Shown: in pieces, positions 12,042 through 23,155 of the stretch
How positions within the stretch are numbered: the first letter of the stretch is position 1
How the letters are laid out: every line of letters starts with the position of its first letter
Assembly (NCBI RefSeq): GCF_000526335.1
Contig: NZ_JAFW01000001.1
Location: forward strand, 4,216,001-4,280,000
Reading direction: 5' to 3'
DNA from: Arthrobacter sp. 31Y
Lineage (GTDB): Bacteria; Actinomycetota; Actinomycetes; Actinomycetales; Micrococcaceae
Length of the DNA: 64,000 bases
The notes under the pieces: model-generated
Databases searched by the model: none
Seen by the model: only the letters and a program-made list of their open reading frames with translations
Told to the model about the DNA's origin: nothing
Translations under genes and position numbers: made by a program

Positions 12042-13781
12042 ATGCTCGAAGAACTCCGAATCCGTGACCTCGGCGTCATAACCGACGCCGCCCTTCCCCT
12101 GGGCCCGGGCCTCAGCGTCGTCACCGGTGAGACCGGTGCGGGCAAGACCATGGTGGTGACCGCCGTCGGACTTCTTCTTGGTGCCCGTTCGGACGCTGGC
12201 GCCGTTCGAAGCGGAGCCAAATCCGCGTCGGCCGAAGCCGTGCTGAAGCTTGATCCCTCGCACAGTGCCGTGGAACGCGCCAAGGAGGCCGGCGGCGAGG
12301 CGGAAGAGTTCGACGGCGTTGCTGAACTCCTGCTGGCCCGCACCGTTAGTGCCGACGGGCGTAGCCGTGCCTACGTTGGCGGGCGCGCGGCACCGGTGGG
12401 GGTATTGGCCGAGTTGGGCGAAAGCCTGGTGGTGGTCCACGGCCAGTCGGACCAGATCCGGCTCAAGAGTGCCACCGCGCAACGGCACGCCTTGGACAGG
12501 TTTGCCGGAGCGCCCCTTGCCAAGACGCTGGGGGAGTACCTGGAGCTGTTCAACCACTGGAAGGCCATCCAATCTGAACTTGAGACCCTGCGCCGCGAAG
12601 CCCGCGAGCGTTTGCGGGAGGCCGAGTCCTTGGATGCTGCCCTCAAGGAAATTGACGAGGTGGATCCCCAGCCGGGTGAGGACGAAACGCTCAAGGCAGA
12701 GGCTGTAAAGCTGGCAAACGTCGAAGAGCTGCGTTTGGCGGCAGCTGCTGCCCACGAGTCGCTCATTGCCGAAGAATTCGGAGATGCCGGCGATGCAACC
12801 ACCATGGTGGATGCCGCCAAGCGGACGCTGGAGCACGTGGCGGAACATGACGAGGAACTTGGTTCCGCGGCAAAACGGCTGGCGGAGGTGGGTTTCCTCC
12901 TCAATGACATCGCCGCCGAGCTGTCCAGTTACCAGGCTACGTTGGACACAGAGGGCCCTGAGCGGCTCTCCGAAATCGAGGATCGCCGGGCTGCCCTGGC
13001 CAAACTGATCCGCAAATATGCGCCGAGTATTGATGAAGTGCTGGAGTGGGCAACTACGGCGAGGACCCGCCTGGACGAGTTGCAGGACGACTCAAGCCGT
13101 ATTGAGTCCTTGGACGCCGAGGTGGTTTCTGCGGAGGCGGCCCTGCGGAAGCTGGCGTCGGCCATCACCAAAGCCCGTCTCAAAGCTGCCAAGGACCTGT
13201 CATCCCGGGTCAGCACCGAACTGAAGGCATTGGCCATGGCCGATGCAACCTTGATCATCGAGGTGGATGGCAGCGGCGCGTTGGGCCCCTGGGGCACCGA
13301 TGAGATCGCGTTCCTCCTCCAACCCCACTCCGGAGCTCCGGCCAGACCCCTGGGCAAGGGAGCCTCCGGCGGTGAACTGTCCAGGGTCATGCTGGCGATC
13401 GAGGTGGTGCTTGCCGCCGTTGATCCCGTCCCGACGTTTGTCTTCGATGAAGTGGACGCCGGTGTGGGTGGGCGCGCCGCCGTAGAAATCGGACGCAGAC
13501 TGGCCATGCTCGCCCGGCACGTCCAGGTCTTGGTGGTGACGCACCTGCCACAGGTAGCAGCCTTCGCCGATCAACACATCCGGGTGACCAAAACTTCCGT
13601 GCGCGGCGCTGATGGGAAGACGACCACCGGATTCACCTCCAGCGACGTGCAGTTGCTGAGCGACGATGAGCGCGTCAAGGAGCTTGCCCGCATGCTGGCC
13701 GGTCAAGAGGATTCCGAGAGCGCACAGGCTCATGCCCAGGAACTGCTGGACGACGCGAAACTCTTACCGCAGCGTGCCTAG
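12042..13781 (+). CDS. recN: DNA repair protein RecN
   Basis: 579 aa SMC-like ATPase of double-strand break repair. Walker A is GETGAGKT (29-36). A long charged helical middle (about 150-370) forms the paired coiled coil. The ABC signature is SGGELSR near residue 446, and Walker B FVFDEVDAGVGG follows at about 466. Length matches the family (550-590 aa). Last gene of the tlyA-nadK-recN run; 160 bp separate it from pyrG, including two copies of a GCGCGGCTGGG(C)AGTG motif at about 13792 and 13815. Confidence 0.95.
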   Translation: MLEELRIRDLGVITDAALPLGPGLSVVTGETGAGKTMVVTAVGLLLGARSDAGAVRSGAKSASAEAVLKLDPSHSAVERAKEAGGEAEEFDGVAELLLARTVSADGRSRAYVGGRAAPVGVLAELGESLVVVHGQSDQIRLKSATAQRHALDRFAGAPLAKTLGEYLELFNHWKAIQSELETLRREARERLREAESLDAALKEIDEVDPQPGEDETLKAEAVKLANVEELRLAAAAAHESLIAEEFGDAGDATTMVDAAKRTLEHVAEHDEELGSAAKRLAEVGFLLNDIAAELSSYQATLDTEGPERLSEIEDRRAALAKLIRKYAPSIDEVLEWATTARTRLDELQDDSSRIESLDAEVVSAEAALRKLASAITKARLKAAKDLSSRVSTELKALAMADATLIIEVDGSGALGPWGTDEIAFLLQPHSGAPARPLGKGASGGELSRVMLAIEVVLAAVDPVPTFVFDEVDAGVGGRAAVEIGRRLAMLARHVQVLVVTHLPQVAAFADQHIRVTKTSVRGADGKTTTGFTSSDVQLLSDDERVKELARMLAGQEDSESAQAHAQELLDDAKLLPQRA

Positions 13782-13868
13782 CGTTGCGGGCGGCGCGGCT
13801 GGGCAGTGAAAGCAGCGCGGCTGGGAGTGCGAGCACCATCACATCGGGGCACTAAATCCGCCCGGGTC

Positions 13869-13897
13869 TTGCCTGGAATGCGGTGGTGAGCAACTAT
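13869..13897 (+). promoter_or_regulatory. Candidate pyrG promoter
   Basis: TTGCCT (13869-13874), 17 bp, AACTAT (13892-13897), 45 bp before the pyrG start. It lies in the only sizeable gap between recN and pyrG. Confidence 0.4.
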
Positions 13898-13938
13898 TGA
13901 CCATTTGGGGAATCCGAACAGACGCTTGGAAGGCGTAA

Positions 13939-15687
<1,749 letters not shown>

Positions 15688-15714
15688 ACGCAAGAACTAA
15701 CGAAGGACGGCGCG

Positions 15715-16377
15715 ATGCCCGGTATTTCTGAAACCCCCCGCACTTCAAGGCAGGTTTCGGATATGCCGAGCCCGCGCCGTCTTTTGTCTACCAACAAGGT
15801 TTACGAAGGCCGCATTTGGGACGTCGTCAGCGACTCGTTCCAGCTCAGCGAAGACACTGACACTCTGGTCCGCGACTACATCGACCATCCCGGTGCGGTG
15901 GCGGTTCTTCCGATGAACGTGGACGGCGAAATTCTTCTCCTCAAGCAGTACCGGCATCCTGTCGGCATGGATCTCTGGGAGATCCCGGCGGGCCTGCTGG
16001 ACGTGGAAGGCGAGGACTTCGTGGTGGGGGCTGCCAGGGAACTAGCTGAGGAAGCGGACCTGAATGCCGCCACCTGGAACGTCCTGGCGGACTTCTTCAA
16101 CTCTCCAGGCTCGTCCAGCGAGGCCATCCGCATCTATTTGGCGCGCGGTCTCAGCGATGTGCCTGAAGCGGACCGCCACACACGGACCGACGAGGAAGCG
16201 GAGATCGAGCTTCACTGGGTTCCCCTGGATGATGCCGTGCGGGCCGTGCTTGAGGGCCGGCTGCACAATCCCTCGGCTGTGGTGGGCATCCTGGCTGCCG
16301 CAGCTGCGAAGGCTGATGGATTCACCAGCCTGCGGCCCGCCAATGCACCTTGGCCGGCACATCCGAGCCAGCGCTGA
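15715..16377 (+). CDS. Nudix hydrolase, ADP-ribose pyrophosphatase type
   Basis: 220 aa. The Nudix box is present as [18 protein letters not shown] followed by AEEADL, with one extra residue in its first half compared with the usual spacing. Downstream of the box, [18 protein letters not shown] resembles the proline-containing region of ADP-ribose pyrophosphatases, which hydrolyse ADP-ribose to AMP and ribose 5-phosphate. The gene sits between pyrG and xerD as in other actinobacteria (Rv1700 neighbourhood). Start at ATG 15715 is preceded by GAAGGACGG; a second in-frame ATG (15763) is possible. Confidence 0.87.
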   Translation: MPGISETPRTSRQVSDMPSPRRLLSTNKVYEGRIWDVVSDSFQLSEDTDTLVRDYIDHPGAVAVLPMNVDGEILLLKQYRHPVGMDLWEIPAGLLDVEGEDFVVGAARELAEEADLNAATWNVLADFFNSPGSSSEAIRIYLARGLSDVPEADRHTRTDEEAEIELHWVPLDDAVRAVLEGRLHNPSAVVGILAAAAAKADGFTSLRPANAPWPAHPSQR

Positions 16378-16379
16378 GC

Positions 16380-17339
16380 ATGACCGAAGCCGCCACCCGC
16401 ACGGTCAATGGGATTGACCGTGCCATCACCGACTATCTGCAGCATGTTGGTGTGGAACGTGGATTGGCTGCCAACACCTTGGCCGCGTACCGCCGTGATC
16501 TGGCCCGATACTCAAACTTCCTCGCCGCCCAGGGCGTTGAGAACCCCGGTAACATCACGCGCCATCATGTGACGGCCTTCGTTCAGGCGCTGTCCGACGG
16601 ATCCGACGGCGCAGCAACACTAGGTGTCCGCTCAGCAGCTCGCACGGTGGTGGCCGTCCGCGGTCTGCACAAGTTTTGGGCTCTTGAGGGAACCACGACG
16701 GCGGATCCCGCCAGCGATGTCCACCCGCCAATGCCGGGCAAGAGACTGCCCAAAGCCATCAGCGTTGGCGAAGTGACGCGCATCTTGGAAGCTGCGGGTT
16801 CAGATACCGCTACAGGCCTTCGAGACCGGGCCCTGCTGGAGTTCCTCTACTCCACCGGGGCCCGCATCAGCGAGGCTGTTGGTTTGGACGTCGATGACGT
16901 CTCCCTTGAGGACACTGGCGGCGATCCCGCCATCGTGAGGCTGTTCGGTAAAGGTTCCAAGGAGCGTTTGGTGCCGCTCGGCTCTTACGGAGCCCGCGCC
17001 GTCGGGGCCTATGTTGTCCGCGGCAGGCCGCTCTTGGCGTCCAAAGGCAAGGGCACGCCTGCATTGTTCCTCAATGCGCGGGGCGGCCGTATCAGCCGGC
17101 AAAGTGCCTGGACCATCCTCAAGGTGGCGGCAGAGAAAGCCAATATCACCAAGGACGTCTCCCCGCATACGCTGCGCCATTCCTTTGCCACCCACCTTTT
17201 GGAAGGTGGCGCTGATGTGAGAGTGGTTCAGGAGCTGCTGGGCCACGCCTCCGTGACCACCACCCAGGTTTATACGCTGGTCACCGCCGACACGTTGCGC
17301 GAGGTTTACGCGGCAGCACACCCAAGGGCCCTCGGTTAG
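16380..17339 (+). CDS. xerD: Tyrosine recombinase XerD
   Basis: 319 aa site-specific recombinase that resolves chromosome dimers at dif with XerC under FtsK control. A SAM-like N-terminal domain (about 10-105) precedes the catalytic domain, which has all active residues: R162 (TGARISE), the GKGSKER hairpin lysine (191-197), H263 and R266 (HTLRH), H289 (LLGHAS) and Y298. Start chosen at ATG 16380, 2 bp after the Nudix stop; an upstream frame extension lies inside the Nudix gene. Location after pyrG and the Nudix gene matches the chromosomal xerD of actinobacteria rather than a mobile-element integrase. Confidence 0.94.
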   Translation: MTEAATRTVNGIDRAITDYLQHVGVERGLAANTLAAYRRDLARYSNFLAAQGVENPGNITRHHVTAFVQALSDGSDGAATLGVRSAARTVVAVRGLHKFWALEGTTTADPASDVHPPMPGKRLPKAISVGEVTRILEAAGSDTATGLRDRALLEFLYSTGARISEAVGLDVDDVSLEDTGGDPAIVRLFGKGSKERLVPLGSYGARAVGAYVVRGRPLLASKGKGTPALFLNARGGRISRQSAWTILKVAAEKANITKDVSPHTLRHSFATHLLEGGADVRVVQELLGHASVTTTQVYTLVTADTLREVYAAAHPRALG

Positions 17340-17366
17340 ATCGCCCGAAGGCAGCCGCCAGGCCTG

Positions 17367-18143
17367 CTATCCGAGGACGTTAAGTGTCAGCTCCACGGCG
17401 TCGACAAACAGGGCCAGCAGGGACGTCCCCAACCCAGCCACCAGCAAGAGGCCGGGGTGGGCGAGTCCCACCACCACACGCTTGAGCCGGGGTCGTCCCT
17501 TAAGGAATTTCTTGGGAACTCGCGTCCTGACTGGAACCTGCCGCCAGCCTCGTAGTCGCCGCAGGAACCACGCACAACGGACGATGAATGCCATCCACAA
17601 TACGGAGAGCACCAGTGGAACCGCGGCCAGCATGAGGTTGAAACCCAATGCCGTGACTTCTTTCTCTGAATCACCGATCACTGACTGGACTGTTGTGGAA
17701 ATTGACGCGCTCATTACGACGGAGGCGGCCCACACCATGAAGGCTGCCACCAGCGCCAGGAACCGCACAAAAAAGTGACCAAGAACCGTCGCGTCTACAG
17801 CCCTGAGGTGGCTCCGCGGCGTGGCATGCAGCACTACCAGCGTTGAAATGAGCGTGGGGAGAGCCGCCACCAGAACCAGCAAATACCAGGTCCATCCGGC
17901 CAGGTCCACCACTTCATCCAGGACGATGAGCCCGGCCCACACAACGGTCCAAGCCCAACCCGCGTAGAGCGGGTGCGCCACAAGCCACCGCGGGAGCCAG
18001 GCGTCCCGTTCCGGTTTGCTGGCGGCAGGCGTTTCACCGCCCGGCTCGTTCACGGTGGACGCAGCGTCCACGCTGGACCCAGCTTCCGGAACGTCGTCGA
18101 CGGCGGCCGCATTGGCGCGCGCGTCACCCCCACCTTCAGTCAT
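17367..18143 (-). CDS. Multi-pass membrane protein of unknown function
   Basis: 258 aa. The first 55 or so residues are cytoplasmic and acidic. About six hydrophobic segments follow, among them LYAGWAWTVVWAGLIVL, YLLVLVAALPTLISTLVVL, FVRFLALVAAFMVWAASVV, LMLAAVPLVLSVLWMAFIV and LLLVAGLGTSLLALFV. A basic stretch (VRTRVPKKFLKGRPRLKR) sits between the last two. It converges on xerD and diverges from the next Nudix gene over 56 bp. I do not recognise the family. Confidence 0.75.
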   Translation of the reverse strand: MTEGGGDARANAAAVDDVPEAGSSVDAASTVNEPGGETPAASKPERDAWLPRWLVAHPLYAGWAWTVVWAGLIVLDEVVDLAGWTWYLLVLVAALPTLISTLVVLHATPRSHLRAVDATVLGHFFVRFLALVAAFMVWAASVVMSASISTTVQSVIGDSEKEVTALGFNLMLAAVPLVLSVLWMAFIVRCAWFLRRLRGWRQVPVRTRVPKKFLKGRPRLKRVVVGLAHPGLLLVAGLGTSLLALFVDAVELTLNVLG

Positions 18144-18199
18144 GGGCTCACTGTAGCAATGGCGGCCGCGGCGGGGGAGATCAGGTTAAGGTAGGCAGC

Positions 18200-18697
18200 A
18201 TGACTGCAGCCCATGTGACTTTATGCTTCCTGCTCCGCAACGGCGCGGAAGGTGAGCAGGTCCTGCTCGGGACCAAGAAGACAGGCTTTGGCCGGGGCAA
18301 GGTGGTGGGCGTCGGCGGCCATGTGGAGCCGGGGGAGAGCGCGCCAGAGGCAGCGTGCCGGGAGGTGATGGAGGAGGCCAACGTCATAGTGCGGACGCAG
18401 GACCTGATTCCTGCCGGAACAGTCGACTTTGTGTTTCCGGCCAGGCCGGAGTGGGATATGGCCACCACTGTCTTCTTGACCCGTGCCTGGGAAGGGGAAC
18501 CATCGGAAAGCGACGAGATCGCGCCGGAGTGGTTCCCCGTTGCACAGCTTCCTGTGGAGCGGATGTGGGCGGATGCCGAACACTGGCTGCCGGCAATGAT
18601 CTCCGGGCAGCGAATCGCCGTGCGGGTTGCCCTGGCCGCGGACAACGAGAATGTAGCCCACGTGCAAACGGTGGACTGGGTGGATCCCGAGGCGTAG
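18200..18697 (+). CDS. Nudix hydrolase, MutT/8-oxo-dGTP diphosphatase-like
   Basis: 165 aa. A perfect Nudix box lies at about residues 37-59: GGHVEPGESAPEAACREVME then EANV. The N-terminus TAAHVTLCFLLRNG and the GTKKTGFGRGKVVGVGG segment are like MTH1/MutT enzymes that clear oxidised purine triphosphates. A single short domain. Expressed alone: it diverges from the membrane protein and ends at a bidirectional terminator facing prpC. Confidence 0.87.
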   Translation: MTAAHVTLCFLLRNGAEGEQVLLGTKKTGFGRGKVVGVGGHVEPGESAPEAACREVMEEANVIVRTQDLIPAGTVDFVFPARPEWDMATTVFLTRAWEGEPSESDEIAPEWFPVAQLPVERMWADAEHWLPAMISGQRIAVRVALAADNENVAHVQTVDWVDPEA

Positions 18698-18699
18698 CT

Positions 18700-18749
18700 G
18701 GAACGACGCCGGGCCGGTCACCGAAAGGCGACCGGCCCGGCGTCGTTCC
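18700..18749. terminator. Bidirectional terminator between the Nudix gene and prpC
   Basis: A perfect 20-bp stem (18700-18719 with 18730-18749) and a 10-base gap, between convergent genes. Confidence 0.9.
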
Positions 18750-18772
18750 TTCTCGCTGGAGTACCGGAAGCG

Positions 18773-19912
18773 TTAGGGGACGTGCCGCTCTTCGGGCCCG
18801 TTGTATTCGCTCAGCGGGCGGATCAGGGAATTGGCGGCTACCTGTTCCATGATGTGCGCGGTCCAGCCGGTGATACGGCTGGCGACGAACAGCGGGGTGA
18901 ACGTGGGGGTATCGAAGCCCATGAGGTGGTACGTGGGGCCGGCGGGGTAGTCAAGGTTGGGCTTGATGGCTTTGGCCTCGTCCATGGCTTGCTCGAGCCC
19001 GTTGTAGAGCCCCAGTAGTTCGGGCCGTCCGTAGTGGGCGATCATCTTGTCCAGGGCGGCTTTCATGGTGGGCACGCGGGAGTCGCCGTGCTTGTAGACG
19101 CGGTGTCCGAAGCCCATGACTTTCTTTTTCTGTGCCAGGGCGTCTTCCATCCAGGCCCGGGCACGGGTGGCCGCTTCCTCGAGGGACTCCTCGCTGCGGA
19201 TGCCGATCTCGTCGAACGTGTGCATCACGGCCTCGTTGGCTCCACCGTGCAGCGGGCCTTTGAGGGCACCGATGGCAGCGGTCACGGCCGAATGCAAGTC
19301 TGAGAGCGTGGAGGTGACCACGCGGGCCGTGAAGGTGGACGCGTTGAAGGAGTGCTCCGCGTAAAGAATCATGGAGACGTTGAAGGCCTCCACGACTTCC
19401 GGAACCTGCTCTTCGCCGAACGTCATCCACAGGAAGTTTGCCGAGTAGTCCAGGTCCTCGCGTGGTTCAACAGGCTCCTGGCCGCGGCGACGCCGCTGGT
19501 CATAGGCGACCACGGCGGGCATGGCAGCCCAGAGGTCGATTGCCTTCTTCATGTTCGCTTCGGGTGATGAATCCTCGGCCAACTCGTGCCGGGCACCGAG
19601 CACGGATGCTGCCGTGCGGCACACGTCCATGGGATGGGCTGTGGTGGGCAAGGAATCCACCACGGACTTCACCACGGGGTCCAAAGCGCGGCCTGCGCGT
19701 TCCCGGGCAGTGAATTCCGCAAGCTCTGCGTCAGCTGGCAGTTCACCGTTCCATAGCAGGTAAGCAACTTCCTCGAAGCTGCATTTGGCGGCCAGCTCCT
19801 GGACCGGATAGCCGCGATACAGCAGCGAGTTGGTGTCCGGGTTGACCTTTGAGACGGCGGTGTAATCCACCACGACGCCGGCAAGGCCCTTTTTGATATC
19901 AACAGCTGCCAT
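18773..19912 (-). CDS. prpC: 2-methylcitrate synthase
   Basis: 379 aa citrate synthase family enzyme joining propionyl-CoA and oxaloacetate. Active-site residues are visible at H222 (PLHGGANE), H270 (GFGHRVYKHGDSR) and D321. The short length, the N-terminus DIKKGLAGVVVDYTAVSKV and its place after prpD and prpB favour methylcitrate synthase over the housekeeping citrate synthase, though these enzymes often use acetyl-CoA too. Last gene of a four-gene operon. Confidence 0.92.
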   Translation of the reverse strand: MAAVDIKKGLAGVVVDYTAVSKVNPDTNSLLYRGYPVQELAAKCSFEEVAYLLWNGELPADAELAEFTARERAGRALDPVVKSVVDSLPTTAHPMDVCRTAASVLGARHELAEDSSPEANMKKAIDLWAAMPAVVAYDQRRRRGQEPVEPREDLDYSANFLWMTFGEEQVPEVVEAFNVSMILYAEHSFNASTFTARVVTSTLSDLHSAVTAAIGALKGPLHGGANEAVMHTFDEIGIRSEESLEEAATRARAWMEDALAQKKKVMGFGHRVYKHGDSRVPTMKAALDKMIAHYGRPELLGLYNGLEQAMDEAKAIKPNLDYPAGPTYHLMGFDTPTFTPLFVASRITGWTAHIMEQVAANSLIRPLSEYNGPEERHVP

Positions 19913-19934
19913 GCTGCTCTCCTTCGTTCATAAT

Positions 19935-19965
19935 GCAGGCGGTCCGGAAGCCCCGGACTGCCTGC
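19935..19965 (-). other. Intercistronic hairpin between prpB and prpC
   Basis: Arms GCAGGC-G-GTCCGG and CCGGAC-T-GCCTGC enclose a short loop in the 76-bp gap. There is no U tract on the coding strand, so an mRNA-stability or processing element is more likely than a full terminator. Confidence 0.55.
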
Positions 19966-19988
19966 TTTCCCCTGAATGAATCCCGGTC

Positions 19989-20894
19989 CTAGCGATTGCC
20001 AGGAACCTGGAAGTTGAAAACGCCGGTATCGAACTGGTTGTAGGCCTCGTAGTCCACGAGTTCATAGAGACGCGCACGCGTGAGCATGTTTTCCACGTGC
20101 GCTTCCTGGGTCCCCGCAGCCTTGATCGATTCCAGCGTACGCTCTGCAGCGCCCATGGCAATGCGGAGGAGGGTGACGGGGTAGATGACCATGTTCACGC
20201 CGACGGTTTGAAGCTGGTCCACGGTGAAGAGGTCGCTTTTGCCGAACTCGGTCATGTTGGCCAGGATGGGCACGTCCACGGCGTCGCGGATGGCCTGGAA
20301 CTCGCTCAAATCACGCATGGCTTCGGGGAAGATCGCATCAGCGCCGGCGTCCACCAGGGCTTTAGCGCGGTCCTGCGCGGCCTGGATTCCTTCCACGGCC
20401 CGGATGTCGGTACGGGCCATGATGAGGAAGTTCGGGTCCCGGCGTGCGTCTGCCGCGGCGCGGATCCGCTTGGTGGCGGTGTCGATGTCCACAACGTTCT
20501 TGCCGTCCAGGTGCCCGCAGCGTTTGGGGTTGAACTGGTCCTCGATGTGGCAGCCGGCCAGGCCCGCGTTTTCAAGTTCCTGGATGGATCGGGCCACGTT
20601 CATGGGCTCGCCGAAGCCGGTGTCCGCGTCCACCAGGGAGGGCAGGTCCGTCATCCGGGCGATCTGTCCGGCCCGGGTGGCCACCTCGGTCAGGGTGGTC
20701 AGGCCGATGTCCGGCAGCCCGAGGTCGTTGGCCAGGACGGCACCGGAGATGTAGACCCCGGCGAAGCCCTTCTCCTCGATCAGCCGTGCCGAGAGCGGGT
20801 TGAACGCACCCGGGAACTGCTGCACAGTCCCGGAGGCCAGCACCTCCCGCAGCTTCAGCCGTTTCTGTTCGGGGGTGACTTTGGAGTACAGCAT
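19989..20894 (-). CDS. prpB: 2-methylisocitrate lyase
   Basis: 301 aa. Splits 2-methylisocitrate into succinate and pyruvate. It has the isocitrate-lyase superfamily signature KRCGH (124-128), the metal-binding VDADTGFGE (88-96) and the HIEDQFNPK segment. The TIM-barrel length fits PrpB rather than the longer AceA. ATG start directly abuts the prpD stop, so translation is probably coupled. Confidence 0.94.
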   Translation of the reverse strand: MLYSKVTPEQKRLKLREVLASGTVQQFPGAFNPLSARLIEEKGFAGVYISGAVLANDLGLPDIGLTTLTEVATRAGQIARMTDLPSLVDADTGFGEPMNVARSIQELENAGLAGCHIEDQFNPKRCGHLDGKNVVDIDTATKRIRAAADARRDPNFLIMARTDIRAVEGIQAAQDRAKALVDAGADAIFPEAMRDLSEFQAIRDAVDVPILANMTEFGKSDLFTVDQLQTVGVNMVIYPVTLLRIAMGAAERTLESIKAAGTQEAHVENMLTRARLYELVDYEAYNQFDTGVFNFQVPGNR

Positions 20895-22415
20895 TTAGAA
20901 CAGTCCCTTGGGTGCGTTGCTGAGGTCGATCACGCCGGGTGCTGCGGTGATGTTCAGCTGGTCCAGTTCGCCTTCGCCCAGTTCAGTGACGCGCTCGACG
21001 GCGGCGAGGAACCTTTCGATTTCGGCTTCCTCCACCAGTCCGGCGGCGAGGGTGCGGAACTTGTTCACGTACTGCTCGCGGGCGAACGGCCGGGCACCGA
21101 GCGGGTGGGCGTCGGCCACGGCGATGTCGTCGGTGATGACGGTGCCGTCGTTGAGGGTAATTTCGACAGTGCCACCGAAGGCCTTCTCTGCGATGTCCAG
21201 AGAGTGGTAGCGGCGGGTCCATTCCGGGTCTTCGACGGTGGTGACCTTGTGCCAGAGTTCCACGGTGTCCGGGCGTGTGGCGCGTTCGGGGGCGTAGGAG
21301 TCCACGTGGTGCCAGGCGCCGTCCTGCAGTGCGACGGTGAAGATGTAGGGGATGGAGTGGTCCAGGGTTTCGCGTGATGCGGTGGGGGAGTACTTCTGGG
21401 GATCGTTCGCGCCGGAACCGATGACGTAGTGGGTGTGGTGGCTGGTCTTGATCAGCACGGATTTCACGTTGGCAGGATCGGTGGTTTCGGGGTGCTCGCG
21501 GTTGAGTTTGCGGGCGAGGTCGATCCACGCCTGGGCCTGGTACTCGGCGGAGTGTTCCTTGGTGTAGGTGTCCAGGATGGCGCGCTTGGCTTCACCGGGC
21601 AGGGGCAGGGGGACCTCGTAGGAGGCGTCCGGGCCATCGAGCATCCAGGCGATGACGCCGTCTTCGCCTTCGTAGATGGGCACTGGGGAGGTCTGGCCGC
21701 GCATGGAGCGGTCCACGGCTTCGACGGCCATTTTGCCCGCGAAGGCCGGGGCGTGGGCTTTCCAGGTGGAGATTTCGCCCTTGCGGGACTGCCGGGTGGC
21801 GGTGGTGGTGTGCAGGGCCTGGCCTACGGACTGGAAGATCGTTTCAACATCCAAGCCCAACAACGTGCCGATACCGGCTGCGGCGGAGGGGCCGAGGTGG
21901 GCGACGTGGTCGATCTTGTGCTTGTGGAGGCAGATGGCCTTGACCAGGTTCACCTGGATTTCATACCCGGTAGCGATGGCACGGACCAGGTCGGCGCCGT
22001 TGGAGCCCACGTGCTGGGCGACGGCGAGGATCGGCGGGATGTTGTCACCCGGGTGTGAGTAATCGGCGGCCAGGAACGTGTCGTGGTAGTCCAGTTCGCG
22101 CACGGCCACGCCGTTGGCCCAGGCTGCCCATTCGGGGGAGACCTGCTCAGCAATACCGAAAACAGAGGCGCCCTTGCCATTCGCGGAAGGTGCGTGGGTC
22201 AGCGCTTGGGCGCGGGCGGCGACGATGGGTGCGCGGTTCAGGGAGGCGATAGCCACCGAGGCGTTATCGATGATCCGGTTGATCACCATGTCGGTGACCT
22301 CGGGGGATACCTCGACGGGGTCGGCGGCGACCACTGCGATCTTGTGAGCCAACTGCTCCTCGCGCGGGAGGTTCTCTTCGCTCTTGTAGACGCGGACGTG
22401 GTTGTTCTTAACCAT
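20895..22415 (-). CDS. prpD: 2-methylcitrate dehydratase
   Basis: 506 aa MmgE/PrpD family protein, full length. Dehydrates 2-methylcitrate to 2-methyl-cis-aconitate. Recognisable segments are [20 protein letters not shown] (about 97-116), [15 protein letters not shown] (about 174-188) and, near the C-terminus, [22 protein letters not shown] follows the gntR stop by 23 bp, with AGGAGCACC upstream. No acnM/prpF is present here, as is usual when PrpD is the cofactor-free type. Confidence 0.94.
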   Translation of the reverse strand: MVKNNHVRVYKSEENLPREEQLAHKIAVVAADPVEVSPEVTDMVINRIIDNASVAIASLNRAPIVAARAQALTHAPSANGKGASVFGIAEQVSPEWAAWANGVAVRELDYHDTFLAADYSHPGDNIPPILAVAQHVGSNGADLVRAIATGYEIQVNLVKAICLHKHKIDHVAHLGPSAAAGIGTLLGLDVETIFQSVGQALHTTTATRQSRKGEISTWKAHAPAFAGKMAVEAVDRSMRGQTSPVPIYEGEDGVIAWMLDGPDASYEVPLPLPGEAKRAILDTYTKEHSAEYQAQAWIDLARKLNREHPETTDPANVKSVLIKTSHHTHYVIGSGANDPQKYSPTASRETLDHSIPYIFTVALQDGAWHHVDSYAPERATRPDTVELWHKVTTVEDPEWTRRYHSLDIAEKAFGGTVEITLNDGTVITDDIAVADAHPLGARPFAREQYVNKFRTLAAGLVEEAEIERFLAAVERVTELGEGELDQLNITAAPGVIDLSNAPKGLF

Positions 22416-22438
22416 GGTGCTCCTTCTGGTGGGACGTT

Positions 22439-23080
22439 CTACCGGGCCGTATGGGTGGCCTTGACGTGGGTGAGGCTGCGGTGGAGGTGGAGTGTGGTGG
22501 CGGCTTCCGCCAGCCGGGGGTTCCCGGCGGCGATGGCCTCCGCGATGGCGGCGTGCTCGCCTGCCGCTGCGAGAAGTCGGGTTGCGTCGTCGGCTGCCAG
22601 ACGGCGTACCCGGACCAAATGGACACGAAGGCTCCGCATGGCATGCGCCATGTAGCTGTTGGAAATCGCGGAATCAATGGCGTCGTCCAAGCGGCTGACC
22701 AAGGCGTAATACTCGTGCCGGGCGGGATCGTCGTCCCTCAGCAATTCAGGCGCCAGCAACAGCTGTGCGTGCAACTCGGCGAAGACGCCCGGCTCACCAC
22801 GCTGGGCGGCAAGGGCCGCTGCCCTTACTTCAAGGGTTTCGCGCAATTCGAACAGTTCGTCGATGCTGTCCAGAGAGATGTCGGTGACGACGACGCCGCG
22901 GCCGCCTGTCGCCGTCGTCAATCCTTCTGCGGTGAGCCGGCTCAGCGCCTCCCGGACCGGAGTGCGGGACACGCCGAGGCGTTCGGACTGCTCGACTTCC
23001 GCGAGGACCGTGCCCGGGCGAAGGCGCCATTCAATGATGTCTTCACGAAGGGCCGCGTAGGCCCGATCACTGGCGCGCAT
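22439..23080 (-). CDS. GntR-family regulator of the methylcitrate operon
   Basis: 213 aa. The N-terminal winged helix (about 8-70) carries the GntR signature [16 protein letters not shown]. The C-terminal helical effector domain looks like the FCD/VanR subgroup ([20 protein letters not shown]). It is the first gene of the gntR-prpD-prpB-prpC operon and is preceded by two TGTATACA boxes, so autoregulation and control of the prp genes is the likely role. The ligand is unknown; 2-methylcitrate or propionyl-CoA are candidates by context only. Confidence 0.87.
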   Translation of the reverse strand: MRASDRAYAALREDIIEWRLRPGTVLAEVEQSERLGVSRTPVREALSRLTAEGLTTATGGRGVVVTDISLDSIDELFELRETLEVRAAALAAQRGEPGVFAELHAQLLLAPELLRDDDPARHEYYALVSRLDDAIDSAISNSYMAHAMRSLRVHLVRVRRLAADDATRLLAAAGEHAAIAEAIAAGNPRLAEAATTLHLHRSLTHVKATHTAR

Positions 23081-23087
23081 GCCCTCA

Positions 23088-23148
23088 GTGTATACACAGG
23101 ACTAGGCAATAGTCATCAAATCGGCAGAAATCTTCAACTTTGTATACA
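23088..23148 (-). promoter_or_regulatory. Paired TGTATACA operator boxes and promoter of gntR-prpDBC
   Basis: A perfect palindrome GTGTATACAC at 23088-23097 and TGTATACA at 23141-23148. Between them on the - strand lies a TTGAAG / N17 / GACTAT promoter. One operator is just upstream of the -35, the other is downstream of the -10, a layout suited to repression by a dimeric GntR protein. Confidence 0.6.
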
Positions 23149-23155
23149 GAGCTGA

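Noticed and set aside
20097..21377. 426-codon + strand frame opposite prpB and prpD
   Set aside because: Mirror of well-supported genes with no ribosome site and shadow-type composition.
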